Of a stretch of DNA of 64,000 nt, positions 44,352 through 53,544 are shown one piece after another. Source of the stretch: Mucilaginibacter rubeus. Lineage in GTDB: Bacteria; Bacteroidota; Bacteroidia; Sphingobacteriales; Sphingobacteriaceae. Where the stretch lies: NCBI RefSeq assembly GCF_003286415.2, contig NZ_CP043450.1:1054001-1118000 (forward strand), in the 5' to 3' direction. Each line of letters opens with the position of its first letter. The first letter of the stretch is position 1. The notes beneath the pieces were generated by a model. It had not been told where the DNA came from and did not search any database. It worked only from the letters and a program-made list of their open reading frames with translations. The position numbers and the translations under genes are program-made.

Positions 44352-44725
44352 AATAATTTCAATTTTAAGTGTCCCTTTTGTTAAGAGATTGTAAACGTAA
44401 AGTTCGGCTTTTTAAGCATATTTTAAAATTTATGCGTAACGTAATTTTTAGGCAAAAAAATATTCGAAAAAGTTTTAAATATTACGCAACTTTATTTTAT
44501 GGGCTTCGTATTAAAATGTATAATGAACCTTTAATATCAGGACGTTATAACTGCTCGCTGCTTTAACCTAAGCTTATTTTTATTGTCATATATAGTTTTT
44601 GTTGGTTAGTTTTACTTTAAGGTCATTTGCTGTTGGGGCATTTGACCTTTTTTATTTCTGATACTTGTCAATAAAGTAATTATATATTGCATGGATAAAC
44701 AAAATGATTATTATTGCAGTCACTT
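44352..44725. other. Intergenic region with an orphan terminator
   Basis: About 370 bases. I see no convincing gene. A plus-strand hairpin terminator lies at 44618-44655 with no assigned gene before it. Confidence 0.45.
44618..44655 (+). terminator. Plus-strand terminator without an assigned upstream gene
   Basis: AAGGTCA and TGACCTT arms, plus an inner TGC/GCA stem, followed by a T6 run. Nothing supported upstream on this strand within 250 bases, so an unrecognised small RNA or gene may lie there. Confidence 0.6.
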
Positions 44726-45088
44726 ATGTCTGACGAAGCGATTATAAAACGGTTGAAGGTTGTTGTGAAAGAGCACGGCGGCCAGCTGGGGCTTGCCGGA
44801 GCTATTGGTGTTGACCAGGGTTTTATTAGTAAGGTGATCAATAAAAAGCAGGATATCAGCTATTATCTAATCCGGAAGCTTTGTTTTCAACTTAAATATT
44901 CGCCCGAATGGTTGATCCTCGGCACCGGCGAAAAAATGATCAATAAGCCCGAATCAGCTAAATTGATTACCGAAATACAGATGATGCGTACCGAGGTTGA
45001 TATTTTGCAGGCCCGTATGCGTGCTTACGAAATGGAATTAAAGGAACTGCGCGAGCAATTGCATATAGAGGATAAGAAAGCGGTATAA
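44726..45088 (+). CDS. Small XRE-type transcriptional regulator
   Basis: 120 residues from ATG 44726. Residues about 17-60 (GGQLGLAGAIGVDQGFISKVINKKQDISYYLIRKL) form an XRE helix-turn-helix. The C-terminal third is a coiled coil (MMRTEVDILQARMRAYEMELKELREQ) probably for dimerisation. Start 44714 gives four extra residues. A hairpin follows at 45114. Target unknown. Confidence 0.8.
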   Translation: MSDEAIIKRLKVVVKEHGGQLGLAGAIGVDQGFISKVINKKQDISYYLIRKLCFQLKYSPEWLILGTGEKMINKPESAKLITEIQMMRTEVDILQARMRAYEMELKELREQLHIEDKKAV

Positions 45089-45113
45089 CCGCATTAAAAT
45101 CCGTTTAAATGTA

Positions 45114-45132
45114 AAAGCCCCTTTCGGGGCTT
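45114..45132 (+). terminator. Hairpin after the XRE regulator
   Basis: AAAGCCCC and GGGGCTT around TTTC. The T run is weak, so it may be only partly effective. Confidence 0.55.
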
Positions 45133-45197
45133 GGTTGTTATTTATAGATCAGTTAATAGTTACTTATTTTACGAATATTGTAAATAAAAAGTTATAC

Positions 45198-47432
45198 TTA
45201 TTTGCAATATTTTGATATTAAATCCGGTGCTTCCTTCGAGCCCATGCTTAACGCTTTGTTCATATCGGCGCAGCCCTCTGTTTTATCGCTGAGCGCTAAT
45301 TTGGCAAGGCCTCTTTGTAAATAAGCCCTGCTGTTTTTCGGATCGAGGCTTATAGCAGTGTTGCAATCCAAAACAGCCCCGTTGGGGTCTTTTAAATTTA
45401 TTTTGGCAATTGCCCTGTCAATATATAAATCCGAATTGTTTGGCGCTATTTTAAACGCGGCGGTAAAATCATCTTTCACGCCCTGGGCATCGCCAAGGTA
45501 ACTTTTAGCAATTGCACCTCGGGAATACGCTTTTATGCTGGTATCGTTCATGTAGGCCGCGTTATGAAAATCATCTGCCGCGCCGGCATAATCTTTAATG
45601 GCCATTTTAACATCGCCCCTGATTAAGAAAGTTTCATCGTTGGAGTAAATTGAAACGGCACGGTCAAGATCAGCAAGGGCGGCCTTATAATTTTTGAGTT
45701 TGGCTTTTACAAAACCCCTTGCCTGCCATACCAATGCGGTAGAGTCGGACAAAGAATCGATTTTGAGAGCATTGCTCAGGTCGGCAATCGCGCCATTATT
45801 GTCTTCGGCATCGGCTTTGGCTAAGGCTCGTTTTAATAGCAAGGTAATATTTTTAGGGGCTTTGAGTACGCCTGCGTTATAATCGGCCATAGCCCCTTTG
45901 GTGTCACCAGTGGCCGCTTTTGCCTCACCACGGTAAAGATAGAAATCAACGTTTGCAGGGTTGAGGGCTATTGCCGCAGTAAACAGCTGAACGCCGTTAT
46001 CGGTATACTTATAAAAATTATTGATTTTGCCCAACCGCGCGTAGGCATTTTGCTGCTGAGGCGCAATGCTGATCAACTTTTCAAGATCCTTCACCGCTCC
46101 GGCATAATCACTTAGTTTAGTTTTTTCAATAGCACGGTTTAAAAAGGCATAAGTATAAACCGGGTTTACAGCAATTGCTCTCGTGTAATCATTAATAGCT
46201 GCTACCGGGACACCTAAATCTCGGTATGCATCGCCACGGGCAAGGTAAGCCTCATCGCTTTTAGTATTAAGGCTTATTGCTTTAGTTAAATCGGCGATAA
46301 CTCCTACGGTATCCTTCATTGCCATTTTAGCTTTGCTCAAACTTATGTAGGCACTAATGCTATTAGGGTTTAAGTCAATTGCTGATTGGGCATCATCTTT
46401 TGCGCCTTCATTGTCCCCTAATTCCAGTTTTGCAAACGAGCGGCTTTGATAGGCTTCGCCGTTTTTTGGGTCGAGCTCAATAGCTTTATTAAAATCATCT
46501 AAGGCTCCCTGATGGTCTTTTTTGCCGCTCCTGATAACTCCGCGGGACATATACAGGTTTGCATTTTGAGGAGACTGCGCTATGGCTTTATTAAAATAAT
46601 CAAGCGCGATATTGGTATCACCCGTATTGCTTTGCGCATTGGCCATATAAAGCAAAAGATTTTTGAGGTTGGGGTTTATGGCCGCGGCTTTCTTATAATC
46701 TTCAATAGCGCCTTTGTTGTCGTTTAATTTTGCCCTGGTATTTGCCCGGTAAAAATAAGCTTCGGCATTATTGGGGTTAAGTGCGAGCGTTTTCGTATAA
46801 TCGGCAATAGCGCCGTTATAGTCGTTTATGTTGGCTTTGCTGCCTGCCCTGTACTGGTATACCTCGGCACTGTTGGGGCTAAGTTTTATGGCCAGGCTAT
46901 AATCTGCAATAGCACCGGTAAAATCGTTGTTATTGTTTTTGGCAAGTCCCCTGTATTTGTACAGTTTGGCATCGTTAGGCGTAAATTGAAGCGCGGTTGT
47001 AAAATCAGCAATAGCGCCTACATTATCGCCCATATTACTTTTGGCGTTGCCCCTGTAATGGAACATATCCGCTGTTTTCGGCCCCCGTGCTATAACCTTG
47101 TCAAAATCGGCAATTGCTGCCTGGTAATCCTGTATAGAGGCTTCAGCATTAGCCTTGTAAAGATAAGCGTTGGTTAGTTCGGGTTTTAGGATAAGGGCCT
47201 GGGTATAGTCATTGATAGCCGCTTTGTAATCTTGAATATTGCCGTAGGCATTCCCCCTGTAATAAAAAACATCGGCGTTTTGGTTGTTTAGCTCTATGGC
47301 GCGTGTAAAATCCTGGATGGCTCCTTTATAATCTTTGACGTTGGCTTTTGAGTTTCCCTCCTGGATATATGTGACTGCCGTTTGAGCAAGTGAGCATAGT
47401 GGGAGAAAAAGTAGAAATAGAATTTTTTTCAT
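45198..47432 (-). CDS. Long exported TPR-repeat protein
   Basis: 744 residues. Signal peptide (ILFLLFLPLCSLAQ), then about 20 tandem 34-residue tetratricopeptide repeats with the consensus AIxDYTKAIxLNPxNAExYxxRGxAKxxLxD. It forms a superhelical protein-binding scaffold, probably periplasmic. The regular DYxGAIADF register and near-identical units suggest expansion by internal duplication. Partners unknown; no operon. Confidence 0.92.
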   Translation of the reverse strand: MKKILFLLFLPLCSLAQTAVTYIQEGNSKANVKDYKGAIQDFTRAIELNNQNADVFYYRGNAYGNIQDYKAAINDYTQALILKPELTNAYLYKANAEASIQDYQAAIADFDKVIARGPKTADMFHYRGNAKSNMGDNVGAIADFTTALQFTPNDAKLYKYRGLAKNNNNDFTGAIADYSLAIKLSPNSAEVYQYRAGSKANINDYNGAIADYTKTLALNPNNAEAYFYRANTRAKLNDNKGAIEDYKKAAAINPNLKNLLLYMANAQSNTGDTNIALDYFNKAIAQSPQNANLYMSRGVIRSGKKDHQGALDDFNKAIELDPKNGEAYQSRSFAKLELGDNEGAKDDAQSAIDLNPNSISAYISLSKAKMAMKDTVGVIADLTKAISLNTKSDEAYLARGDAYRDLGVPVAAINDYTRAIAVNPVYTYAFLNRAIEKTKLSDYAGAVKDLEKLISIAPQQQNAYARLGKINNFYKYTDNGVQLFTAAIALNPANVDFYLYRGEAKAATGDTKGAMADYNAGVLKAPKNITLLLKRALAKADAEDNNGAIADLSNALKIDSLSDSTALVWQARGFVKAKLKNYKAALADLDRAVSIYSNDETFLIRGDVKMAIKDYAGAADDFHNAAYMNDTSIKAYSRGAIAKSYLGDAQGVKDDFTAAFKIAPNNSDLYIDRAIAKINLKDPNGAVLDCNTAISLDPKNSRAYLQRGLAKLALSDKTEGCADMNKALSMGSKEAPDLISKYCK

Positions 47433-47556
47433 GAACGCGATAGCGGTTTACCAAATATCAATAAAAAAACTATTATTGAACATGGCAAAACTTATACCAG
47501 CATGAAATACGGTATAACCAATAAGAAATAAGGGTAGTGTTGTGGGGTATTAAAGT

Positions 47557-47584
47557 AAAATTGGGGCATAGAGACCCCAATTTT
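47557..47584 (-). terminator. Hairpin downstream of the small membrane gene
   Basis: AAAATTGGGG and CCCCAATTTT pair perfectly over 10 bp with an 8-nt loop, 54 bases after the stop of the minus-strand gene at 47638. Confidence 0.7.
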
Positions 47585-47637
47585 AAAGTAGGCTTTGTAA
47601 GCCCAACATAAATACTTTTATTTTTTGTATAGACTGT

Positions 47638-47859
47638 TCAGGAAAAAGAAGCTTCGTTAGCTGGAGCCTGATTGCGTTTTTTTCCGTATGCTATAGCCGC
47701 GGTGCAAAGTGAGATGCAAAGTAGTAATGTTACTTCAATCACCACATGAACTACCGGAATTTTGCCCGGGAAATTTGATAATAAAATGCCGGCATCCGGA
47801 AGTAACAAACCCACAAGCGGGAAGCAAAAGAACATTCTTAATATTATTAATTTTTCCAT
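47638..47859 (-). CDS. Small two-helix membrane protein, family member 1
   Basis: 73 residues from the ATG at 47859: MEKLIILRMFFCFPLVGLLLPD, a spacer with Pro and His, then a second hydrophobic helix and a basic tail. Two paralogues occur in this window (50708 and 57624). Conserved positions are MxKLxxLRxF, PLxxxxPD, a His between the helices and CT before the tail. No known family recognised. It has its own terminator, so it is a monocistronic unit. Confidence 0.7.
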   Translation of the reverse strand: MEKLIILRMFFCFPLVGLLLPDAGILLSNFPGKIPVVHVVIEVTLLLCISLCTAAIAYGKKRNQAPANEASFS

Positions 47860-48142
47860 AATTATTAACATTTAGTATGACAATGCTAAGGTAAGGATTA
47901 TTTCTTTATAATTTAACTAAAAATAATTAATTATTGTTTCGAAACTCGAAATGACTTGTTTAAGCCGGCTTTATCGTCGTTTTGTAAAAATGGTATCCAT
48001 TGCGTGGTAATTATTAGTTAATCAGAATAGGAACAGGCGATGCTGCTTATTGTTTTAACGGGGATGGCTTTTATTTCAAACACACATTTAAATTGCCGGA
48101 TTTAAGTAATTTAGGTGCACAAAAACCTTATTGCAAATAGCG

Positions 48143-48862
48143 ATGGAAGCTCAGAAATTTAAGATTGGCCAGGCCGGATATGAGGCGTCAAAGAAAAACA
48201 CGGTAATTTGGGCAATAACTGCAATAGTTATTGTTATAATAGCTTTCGGTTATTATACTTATGAGCCGCGTAACGGAGCAGACGCCATGTGGGTTGGTTT
48301 GCTGGTTTTTTTAATATTACTTTACGGATTTCTTGTTTTCCGGATATTAAAAAAGTTAAAAGCAGCATATGATAGTTATGTTATTACCATCGACGAATTG
48401 ACGATTACCCGTGAGCAAAAGAATTTGTTGCCAAGATCTATCCTGCTTTCTGATATAACTGCTATTATAAAAAGTACCAACGGCGCTTTTACAATCAAGG
48501 GTAAAACTAATGATCCGGCCAATACCATAATTATCTCTAAACTGATAGATGATAGGGAAGCATTGGCGTTAGTGTTAGAGGGAATAAAGCCGATAACTGT
48601 TAATACCCGGCCTACATTTAAAGAAAAATATGGCCGTTGGGTTTCAATTGCTATTTTACTACCGCTTTTAGGTGTATACCTTATAGATAACAAGATTGTA
48701 GTTAGTATTTGTGCCGGGTTTTCGGTGGTACTGTATACTGTGGCCTTTTTCAAGGTACTCAAAAACAAGGACGGGATGAGTAAGCCTAAAAAAAGTTTAA
48801 TCAATATCGTGTGGTTGCTGCTGTTGGTTTTAGCTATATCTTACTTTAAACTTATCGCTTAA
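48143..48862 (+). CDS. Hypothetical integral membrane protein
   Basis: 239 residues from the ATG at 48143. Two hydrophobic pairs: residues about 20-70 and 165-235. The central part (about 75-160, ITIDELTITREQKNLLPRSILLSDITAII) is soluble and resembles the PH-like domain of small bacterial membrane proteins. Role unknown. Confidence 0.65.
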   Translation: MEAQKFKIGQAGYEASKKNTVIWAITAIVIVIIAFGYYTYEPRNGADAMWVGLLVFLILLYGFLVFRILKKLKAAYDSYVITIDELTITREQKNLLPRSILLSDITAIIKSTNGAFTIKGKTNDPANTIIISKLIDDREALALVLEGIKPITVNTRPTFKEKYGRWVSIAILLPLLGVYLIDNKIVVSICAGFSVVLYTVAFFKVLKNKDGMSKPKKSLINIVWLLLLVLAISYFKLIA

Positions 48863-48922
48863 ATAATCTGCTTCCGGGCAAACGTAACCGTTTGATGACT
48901 ATTTGAACATTTTGTTTTTAAA

Positions 48923-48940
48923 TAAGCGAACGCTCACTTA
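48923..48940. promoter_or_regulatory. Palindromic operator overlapping the TetR promoter
   Basis: TAAGCGAACGCTCACTTA, 14 of 18 bases palindromic, ends at the -7 element TATATTTG (48939-48946). Resembles AcrR/TetR-type operators with GCGAACGCTCACTT. Autoregulation by the regulator at 48954 is the obvious guess. Confidence 0.65.
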
Positions 48941-48953
48941 TATTTGTATTGAA

Positions 48954-49544
48954 ATGAGACCACGCGACGAACATAAGGAGCAGCAGATACGTCAGAAAGC
49001 TATTGAAATGATAGTTGCCGAAGGACTTGACGGCTTCGGCATCAACAAGCTTGCAAAGGCTGCAGGTGTATCACCGGCAACCATTTATATTTATCATAAA
49101 GATAAGGAAGAGCTAATCAGCAGCCTTTGTGTTAGTGTAGCGGAAAAAATGATGGCTTTTAGTCTCAGGAATTTTTCGCCCGATATGGATTTTGCCGAGG
49201 GATTAAAGGTGCAGTGGCATAATCGGCTTGAATATTTTATGGAATGCCCGTTGGATATGGAATTCATTGAAATTATGCGTTACACTCATTTTTATGAGAA
49301 GGTAACCGCCATGCTTACAGTTAGCTTCGGGCAAATTTTAGGTGTATTTATGCGTAATGCCGAAGAAAAGCAACAATTGGTGCCATTGCCTTTTGAGGTT
49401 TACTGGGCAATTGCTTATGCGCCGCTTTATCAGCTCATCAAATTTCATAACCAGGGTAATAGCTATGTTAACAGCAGTTTTACGCTTGATGATAAACTGA
49501 TGGAACAAACACTTGGCCTCGTATTAAAAGCATTAAAGCCCTGA
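48954..49544 (+). CDS. TetR/AcrR-family regulator
   Basis: 196 residues. N-terminal helix-turn-helix: GFGINKLAKAAGVSPATIYIYHKDKEEL. The C-terminal ligand pocket has no specific motif. The ATG lies only 7 bases after the -7 element. It begins an operon with a VOC protein (5-base gap) and a YciI-like protein, suggesting control of a small-molecule or stress response. Ligand unknown. Confidence 0.88.
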   Translation: MRPRDEHKEQQIRQKAIEMIVAEGLDGFGINKLAKAAGVSPATIYIYHKDKEELISSLCVSVAEKMMAFSLRNFSPDMDFAEGLKVQWHNRLEYFMECPLDMEFIEIMRYTHFYEKVTAMLTVSFGQILGVFMRNAEEKQQLVPLPFEVYWAIAYAPLYQLIKFHNQGNSYVNSSFTLDDKLMEQTLGLVLKALKP

Positions 49545-49549
49545 TAATT

Positions 49550-49936
49550 ATGCCTGTAAGCAATATAAAGCTTAATCACATCAATTTGCCGGTAACGGAT
49601 GTGCAGGCAAGTTCTTTGTTTTTTGAGCAATATTTTCAATTTAAATGCACCGGTATAAAAGGTAATAATATGCTGGCTATATTAGAAAGTAAGGACGGGT
49701 TTATCCTGGTACTTATGGCCGATAGCTTTAACCGTAATGGTAACAACAGTTATCCCGATGCCTTTCATATCGGTTTTTTGGTTGATAGTCATGAACAGGT
49801 GACCGAGGTTTATGATCGCCTGATTGCAGGTGGGATTAATGTGACGCAGGCTCCGGCTTCTTTACGTGGAGGCTACGGGTTTTATTTTAACGCTCCGGGT
49901 AATATCCTAACGGAGGTTACCTGTTTAGCTTCATAG
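49550..49936 (+). CDS. VOC (glyoxalase/bleomycin-resistance) superfamily protein
   Basis: 128 residues, two betaalphabetabetabeta modules: LNHINLPVTDVQASSLFFEQYFQF and later PDAFHIGFLVDSHEQVTEVYDRL, ending with GYGFYFNAPGNILTEV. Metal-site His and Glu fit glyoxalase-type enzymes or antibiotic-binding proteins. The operon with TetR suggests a detoxification role; the substrate is unknown. Confidence 0.85.
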   Translation: MPVSNIKLNHINLPVTDVQASSLFFEQYFQFKCTGIKGNNMLAILESKDGFILVLMADSFNRNGNNSYPDAFHIGFLVDSHEQVTEVYDRLIAGGINVTQAPASLRGGYGFYFNAPGNILTEVTCLAS

Positions 49937-49975
49937 ATTTAGTAATTAAATATCTGCAATAAGAAAAGCAATTTT

Positions 49976-50257
49976 ATGATACATGCATCAGCCTATAAAG
50001 ATCCGCATCATGTGATGCTGTTTTTTGAAGAAATCACCAACGCCGCAAATCACCAACAATGTTTAACCGACAGGGTAGGTTATTATGAAGAGCTTAAAAG
50101 CAATGGGAAAGTGGTTATAAGTGGTAACTTCTGGAACCAGGATAAAAATTTTGTAATTGTTTCAGTATCAAATGATGACGAGCTTCTGCATATCATCGAA
50201 AATGATCCGGCAATTAAACAAAATGTACTTGAACTGGTAAAAGCAATGCCTTTTTAA
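49976..50257 (+). CDS. YciI-like protein
   Basis: 93 residues. HVMLFFEEITNAANHQQCLTDRVGYYEELKSNGKVVISGNFWNQDKNFVIVSV resembles the YCII/EthD-like ferredoxin fold, with a possible catalytic His/Asp pair. Third gene of the TetR operon. Possible dehalogenase or dioxygenase-like function, unproven. Confidence 0.7.
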   Translation: MIHASAYKDPHHVMLFFEEITNAANHQQCLTDRVGYYEELKSNGKVVISGNFWNQDKNFVIVSVSNDDELLHIIENDPAIKQNVLELVKAMPF

Positions 50258-50364
50258 CCCTTTTAAATAGGTATAAATACGTAGTGCAAAATGGGTGAAA
50301 ATACGGGGTGTATCCGGCTTGCATAACTTGTATATTGCGCAATAGTTTTGTGTAACTAATGCCT

Positions 50365-50580
50365 ATGGAACCTTTTGAACTAAAAGTTAATACGCGAACT
50401 TATAAAATTATTCCCTCAGTTGCTAATCACACTACCTTTAGTGTGTTAAACTACTCCGCTTTTTACACCATAACCAGGTTAACAAAAGGCTATTGGGAGA
50501 TCATTGAGCACCGTTTTGGGGATCATTTAATTCCTTTGCAGGAAATTGGCCGCTCAATAGAAGAGTACTATAAACTCTGA
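50365..50580 (+). CDS. Small hypothetical protein
   Basis: 71 residues, beta-rich: FELKVNTRTYKIIPSVANHTTFSVLNYSAFYTITRL. No signal or motif. Start at 50365 (MEPF) or 50359. Confidence 0.5.
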   Translation: MEPFELKVNTRTYKIIPSVANHTTFSVLNYSAFYTITRLTKGYWEIIEHRFGDHLIPLQEIGRSIEEYYKL

Positions 50581-50618
50581 TCTATTCAGGATCGGGAAAA
50601 ATAAAATTAATCATGTCG

Positions 50619-50653
50619 AAAATAAATATTTACCAAAAGGAAATATTTATTTT
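50619..50653. repeat. Perfect 13-bp inverted repeat upstream of the small membrane gene
   Basis: AAAATAAATATTT and AAATATTTATTTT around 9 nt, ending 55 bases before the ATG at 50708. The AAATATTTA core also occurs in the Xre-RES operator at 31991-32032. Confidence 0.7.
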
Positions 50654-50707
50654 TTATTATTCGTAAAAGTTGTAAATTAGACGTATTAACTGACACCTAT
50701 CTCTCTT

Positions 50708-50923
50708 ATGGAAAAATTAGCAATTTTAAGGTTGTTTGCAGGCTTTCCATTATTTGGCTTGTTGCTGCCTGATATCGCCACTTTTATTGTTGGCTCTTTT
50801 AAAAACATTTCACCTTTTCATATTTACATTGAGTGCTCTTTACTGGTTTTTATAATAGCCTGTACATTGGGCATAGCATACCTGCGGAAACTCAGAGATA
50901 CAACTGATTCACAGTTGCAATAA
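50708..50923 (+). CDS. Small two-helix membrane protein, family member 2
   Basis: 71 residues: MEKLAILRLFAGFPLFGLLLPD, an interhelix FHIY, then helix LLVFIIACTLGIAY and a charged tail. Same conserved positions as the proteins at 47638 and 57624. Own terminator at 51001. Function unknown; a role as a small regulator of a membrane complex is a guess. Confidence 0.7.
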   Translation: MEKLAILRLFAGFPLFGLLLPDIATFIVGSFKNISPFHIYIECSLLVFIIACTLGIAYLRKLRDTTDSQLQ

Positions 50924-51000
50924 CAATTTACCGGCTTTAAGCTGATATAAACAGATCATTATAAACCTACATATAGTTTAGTACCCCTTAATGTGCCATT

Positions 51001-51027
51001 GCCCGGTTTACAAAGCCGGGCTTTTTT
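51001..51027 (+). terminator. Rho-independent terminator
   Basis: GCCCGG and CCGGGC around 8 nt, followed by T6. Confidence 0.85.
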
Positions 51028-51097
51028 GTGGTTTAGTATTGTTATGAAATTAATTTAGTGTTTCCGATTAACTTAATTTTCTTATTTTTACGGGTAA

Positions 51098-51847
51098 ATG
51101 ACCCCTAAACACCATTATCCGAAATCTCCCCAAAGGTTTTCCCTGCTGCTCATGAAAAATCCTGTTTTCTTTTTTAAGCTATCATTAATAGTTGTTTTGT
51201 TTTTTTGCTTTGGTGATGTCATTGCACAGCATCGATCTACCCGGGCTTTAACTTATGGCGGTGGCGGGAGTGGTGCTGTTAACTTTAGCGATGGCTGGGG
51301 CGTAGCAGTAGGTACCGGAGCAGAGATCCCAACAGGTAGTTTTAATTCTACTTTTAAGTCTGCCATTAATTTTAACGCCAGTATTTACAGGTTTTTGGGC
51401 CCGCTTACGGTGAGCTTAAACGGTGGATACACTAATTTTAGGCCGCACGACTATTTTATTTCTGAAACAGATGAGGCAAGCGGGGTAACTGCTAATACCT
51501 ATTATGCCGATATGCCTGTAATCTCTATTTATGCAGGAGCTGCTTATAATATTGATATAGCTGACAATTTCAGGGTTTATGGTGGCGCCAATTTAGGGCT
51601 GTATTTTACCGATTTTGCGGTAGCCTATGAAATTGATGGCATCGATCCTTTTGTTTACGATAAATGGTCGCAATCATTATATTATGCTCCTAAGGTTGGG
51701 ATAGCATTTCCTTTAACGCCTAACTTGGGTATCAATATTGAATCTAAGTATAACTTCTTTTCTCAGAAACTAACTTTGGGCGATGCGTCCGGCTCAACAA
51801 ACTGGAACTCGCTTTCACTTGGTGCCCAGCTGGTCTTCAAGTTTTAA
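51098..51847 (+). CDS. Outer-membrane beta-barrel protein (OmpA-like fold)
   Basis: 249 residues, or 231 from the ATG at 51152, which starts the signal peptide (NPVFFFKLSLIVVLFFCFGDVIAQ). The mature part alternates for about 8-10 strands and ends in LSLGAQLVFKF with a terminal Phe, the barrel-assembly signal. Structural or adhesion role likely. Confidence 0.75.
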   Translation: MTPKHHYPKSPQRFSLLLMKNPVFFFKLSLIVVLFFCFGDVIAQHRSTRALTYGGGGSGAVNFSDGWGVAVGTGAEIPTGSFNSTFKSAINFNASIYRFLGPLTVSLNGGYTNFRPHDYFISETDEASGVTANTYYADMPVISIYAGAAYNIDIADNFRVYGGANLGLYFTDFAVAYEIDGIDPFVYDKWSQSLYYAPKVGIAFPLTPNLGINIESKYNFFSQKLTLGDASGSTNWNSLSLGAQLVFKF

Positions 51848-51941
51848 TAAACAAGTTTTAAGCAAATTGTGTAACAAAGCAGAGGCTGGTGTGTTATGTA
51901 TCTCAATTTATTGATATTATGCACCATAACATTTTGTATTA

Positions 51942-52313
51942 ATGAAAGGCTTGCGCACAGTTTCGTTCCTGTTTATATCCAACACCTTTATGACATTTGC
52001 CTGGTACGGACACCTTAAGTTTAAGGAGTACGACTGGGGTAAAAACCTGAGTTTGATAGCCATTATACTGATAAGCTGGGGGCTGGCTTTTTTTGAATAC
52101 CTGTTCCAGGTGCCGGCCAACGAGGGTGGCTTTAAGGAAAACGGCGGCCCTTTTACTCTGGTTGAGCTGAAAACTATTCAGGAGGCTATTACGCATACCG
52201 TATTTATGATATTTACGACCGTGCTTTTCAAAAACGAAAAATTGGGCTGGAACCATCTGGTTGGCTTCGGACTTATTGTGCTGGCTGTGTTTGTCATTTT
52301 CAAAAAATGGTGA
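51942..52313 (+). CDS. DMT-family small membrane protein (DUF486)
   Basis: 123 residues, four predicted helices. Characteristic DUF486 features are SNTFMTFAWYGHLKF, LISWGLAFFEYLFQVPANE and HTVFMIFTTVLFKNEKL. Members are small multidrug-type transporter relatives; substrate unknown. Confidence 0.9.
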   Translation: MKGLRTVSFLFISNTFMTFAWYGHLKFKEYDWGKNLSLIAIILISWGLAFFEYLFQVPANEGGFKENGGPFTLVELKTIQEAITHTVFMIFTTVLFKNEKLGWNHLVGFGLIVLAVFVIFKKW

Positions 52314-52454
52314 TCGGGCTGTACTAATTATTCCTATTAAGTTATTTCCATTTCATTTCGGCTGGACTACCTGCTTTCTTAATTCTGGCGTATTGGTGTA
52401 GTGCAGATGCTGCTTACATTTGATGTATAAGCAGGTAAACAAATAAACTACAAT

Positions 52455-52853
52455 ATGGAAATAACTTACAAAACAGGAACAATACCAACAGCCCAACAAG
52501 TGATAGAACTTTATGATACCGCCGGACTGAAACGCCCAACCCACGATGCAGAACGAATTGCCAGGATGTACCAAAATTCAAATCTGGTAGTAAGCGCATG
52601 GGATGGCGATAAACTGGTGGGTGTGTCACGCGCGTTAACTGATTTTTGCTACAGTTGCTATTTATCAGATTTGGCGGTTACTAAAGACTATCAAAAAGAA
52701 GGTATCGGGAAAAAATTGATCGAACTAACCAAGGAAGCCATCGGGGATGAAACTATGCTTTTGCTGCTTTCGGCTACCACAGCTATGGAGTATTATCCTA
52801 AGGTAGGTATGGAAACCGTTCATAACGGTTTTATCATCCACCGCACAAAATAA
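52455..52853 (+). CDS. GNAT-family acetyltransferase
   Basis: 132 residues. Acetyl-CoA site VTKDYQKEGIGKKLIELTKEAI and a following LLLLSATTAMEYYPKVGME. Short but complete single domain. Substrate unknown. Confidence 0.88.
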   Translation: MEITYKTGTIPTAQQVIELYDTAGLKRPTHDAERIARMYQNSNLVVSAWDGDKLVGVSRALTDFCYSCYLSDLAVTKDYQKEGIGKKLIELTKEAIGDETMLLLLSATTAMEYYPKVGMETVHNGFIIHRTK

Positions 52854-52857
52854 AATG

Positions 52858-52880
52858 GGGCAGGATGATGAATCCTGCCC
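52858..52880. terminator. Hairpin between convergent genes
   Basis: GGGCAGGAT and ATCCTGCCC around a 5-nt loop, between a plus-strand acetyltransferase and a minus-strand outer-membrane gene. No T run. Confidence 0.5.
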
Positions 52881-52893
52881 TGAAGTTTAGCGC

Positions 52894-53544
52894 TTATTTT
52901 CCTCCAAAGGTGTAAAATACTGACAGCGACAGGCCGTCATTTATTAAATTAAAAAAAACATTGTCGCCGCTGCCAATCTGGCCTGTATCATCTTTTAGCT
53001 TACTATGCTGATAGGAAACGTTTGCTAACATAGCCGATACGCCAAGTTTTTTTACCGGATAATAAACAAGGGCCATGTTTGCTCCAACTGAATAATTATC
53101 GGTTTTATTTTTGGTGACATTGCCGGCGTCTATCGATTTAAAGTCACTACGGCTATATCCCAGGTACGGGCCTGCGCGCAAGCCTAATTTATCGCCAAAC
53201 ATAAAATACTTGCGCATAAAGAGGCTTGCCCCATATTGATGCGATGTTTGATTGCTTGAGTAACTGCTGTTGTTATTGTCCTGTTTGGTATAACCATAAT
53301 TGGCACTTAAACCTATGTCAAGCTTATCTGCTATAAAATAGCTGTAGGTGGGGCCAAAGTTAAAGTTGGTGACTTTAAAATCGGAATTGTACGGGCCACC
53401 ACCTGGCACAACATAGTTTTGCGATGACTTCTGATGCAGAAACAGCAAATCGGTACCAAGGGTTTGTGAGCCTTTTTCGGTTTGAGCTTTTGAAATTTGA
53501 AATACCAGCAGGAGTACCGGGATTACGATAAGGATTTTTTTCAT
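52894..53544 (-). CDS. Outer-membrane beta-barrel protein
   Basis: 216 residues from the ATG at 53544, which opens the signal peptide ILIVIPVLLLVFQISKAQ. Alternating strands, ending LSLSVFYTFGGK. Typical of the small OMP beta-barrel family of Bacteroidota. A longer frame to 53625 has no signal and was rejected. Confidence 0.75.
   Translation of the reverse strand: MKKILIVIPVLLLVFQISKAQTEKGSQTLGTDLLFLHQKSSQNYVVPGGGPYNSDFKVTNFNFGPTYSYFIADKLDIGLSANYGYTKQDNNNSSYSSNQTSHQYGASLFMRKYFMFGDKLGLRAGPYLGYSRSDFKSIDAGNVTKNKTDNYSVGANMALVYYPVKKLGVSAMLANVSYQHSKLKDDTGQIGSGDNVFFNLINDGLSLSVFYTFGGK

Noticed and set aside
44369..44566. 65-residue plus-strand frame
   Set aside because: Basic, no motif and no ribosome site; kept only as a possible reason for the orphan terminator.
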